From an uncultured Clostridia bacterium (GTDB taxonomy: Bacteria > Bacillota > Clostridia > Christensenellales > Borkfalkiaceae): 15,692 nt of DNA. The stretch spans positions 1 to 15,692 of the forward strand of contig CAJOMM010000017.1 of assembly GCA_905235765.1 (NCBI GenBank). Direction: 5' to 3'. Every line of letters starts with the position of its first letter. Position 1 is the first letter of the stretch. The notes under the pieces are model-generated. The model saw only the letters and a list, made by a program, of their open reading frames with translations. It was not told where the DNA came from and ran no database searches. The position numbers and the translations under genes are program-made. Of this stretch, positions 15,503 through 15,692 are shown one piece after another.

Positions 15503-15600
15503 CTTCTCTCGAGCCTCCCGCAAAACAGTCCACAGGACTGTTTTCTTGCCTTTGGCAAGCACGCAACCTTTGGTTGCTGGCTCCTAATTCAAGTCCGCCC
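15492..15600. other. Multi-branch structured element: three hairpins inside an 11-bp stem
   Basis: Outer stem GGGCGGACTTG (15492-15502) with CAAGTCCGCCC (15590-15600); inner stem GAGCC (15511-15515) with GGCTC (15579-15583). Between them are three tandem perfect hairpins: AAAACAGTCC/GGACTGTTTT (15522-15544, loop ACA), CTTGCC/GGCAAG (15545-15559, loop TTT) and GCAACC/GGTTGC (15563-15577, loop TTT). Both outer arms are tRNA-Thr T-arm sequence. It could be a non-coding RNA, a DNA cruciform used in recombination, or a dispersed repeat. No promoter, no T tract at its own ends, and no RNA family that I recognise. Confidence 0.75.
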
Positions 15601-15652
15601 CCAAAATTATTCATAATCAAAACGCCCACCCGAAAGGGTAGGCGTTTCTTTG
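15594..15652. repeat. Right 59-bp direct repeat, abutting tRNA-Thr
   Basis: Partner of 11983-12041, 3611 bp away. Its right end reaches into the tRNA CCA triplet (15651-15653), and its left end overlaps the outer arm of the structured element. It supplies the tRNA terminator. Confidence 0.92.
15619..15644 (-). terminator. tRNA-Thr terminator
   Basis: The same GNRA-loop hairpin as in the left repeat: stem 15623-15631 with 15636-15644, one C-A mismatch, loop GAAA. On the minus strand it is followed by TTTT and lies seven bases after the tRNA CCA. Confidence 0.8.
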
Positions 15653-15692
15653 GAGCTACTGGGCGGACTTGAACCGCCGACCTGCTGATTAC
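15651..15692 (-). tRNA. tRNA-Thr, 3' part (5' half outside the window)
   Basis: On the minus strand the window begins inside the anticodon: GT (positions 35-36), AA, then TCAGC closing the anticodon stem, variable loop AGGTC, T arm GGCGG-TTCAAGT-CCGCC, acceptor strand CAGTAGC, discriminator T and encoded CCA. An anticodon of the form NGU specifies threonine. The first anticodon base and the D arm lie beyond 15692. It has its own terminator and borders the AT-rich island. Confidence 0.9.

Noticed and set aside
15482..15600. A second, degenerate tRNA gene
   Set aside because: Only the 3' end matches; no D arm, anticodon arm or 5' acceptor strand can be folded.
15300..15600. CRISPR array
   Set aside because: The repeats are inverted and few, without regular direct repeats and spacers, and no cas gene is present.
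15481..15672. 63-aa plus-strand ORF
   Set aside because: It runs through the hairpins, the terminator repeat and into the tRNA; the peptide has no protein character.

Overview
The window looks like a chromosomal segment of a Firmicutes/Clostridia-type bacterium, probably uncultured. The evidence is the gene order dprA-topA-trmFO-hslV-hslU, a folate-type TrmFO, strong AGGAG-like ribosome sites and short or overlapping gene junctions. The order resembles the Bacillus smf-topA-gid-codV-clpQ-clpY-codY cluster, but there is no codV/xerC between trmFO and hslV and no codY after hslU. Genus-level identity cannot be given from the sequence alone.

Bases 2-9359 form one tightly packed plus-strand housekeeping run: dprA (5' end outside the window), topA (split by an in-frame TAA), trmFO, hslV, hslU, hisS, an RseC-like membrane protein, asnA and a YfcE-type phosphodiesterase. 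The run covers DNA uptake/recombination, supercoiling, tRNA methylation and charging, proteolysis and asparagine synthesis. A convergent mntP (Mn efflux) follows. It shares a 73-bp divergent promoter region with the ung-apgM pair (uracil-DNA glycosylase and an ApgM-family mutase), which ends at a strong terminator near 11955.

From about 12041 to 15600 the composition changes to visibly AT-rich. This segment is flanked by 59-bp direct repeats (2 mismatches) that carry a tRNA terminator, and its right edge abuts the 3' end of a tRNA-Thr gene on the minus strand. Inside is a compact three-gene minus-strand operon with its own extended -10 promoter: a 71-aa helical protein, a 224-aa winged-helix-like protein and a 724-aa GHKL (Hsp90/MORC/MutL-fold) ATPase fused to two Ig-like repeats and a distinct C-terminal domain. 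No integrase, transposase, methylase or nuclease is visible. I read it as a small horizontally acquired cargo cassette, possibly an uncharacterised defence or stress system; this is inference.

The 450 bp between that operon and the tRNA contain no credible gene but are dense with secondary structure. They hold two long-stem inverted repeats, a strong minus-strand terminator, a near copy of the tRNA-Thr 3' end, and a 109-bp multi-branch element with three tandem hairpins closed by an 11-bp stem made of tRNA T-arm sequence. This is the least explained part of the window. The split topA is the other notable anomaly.
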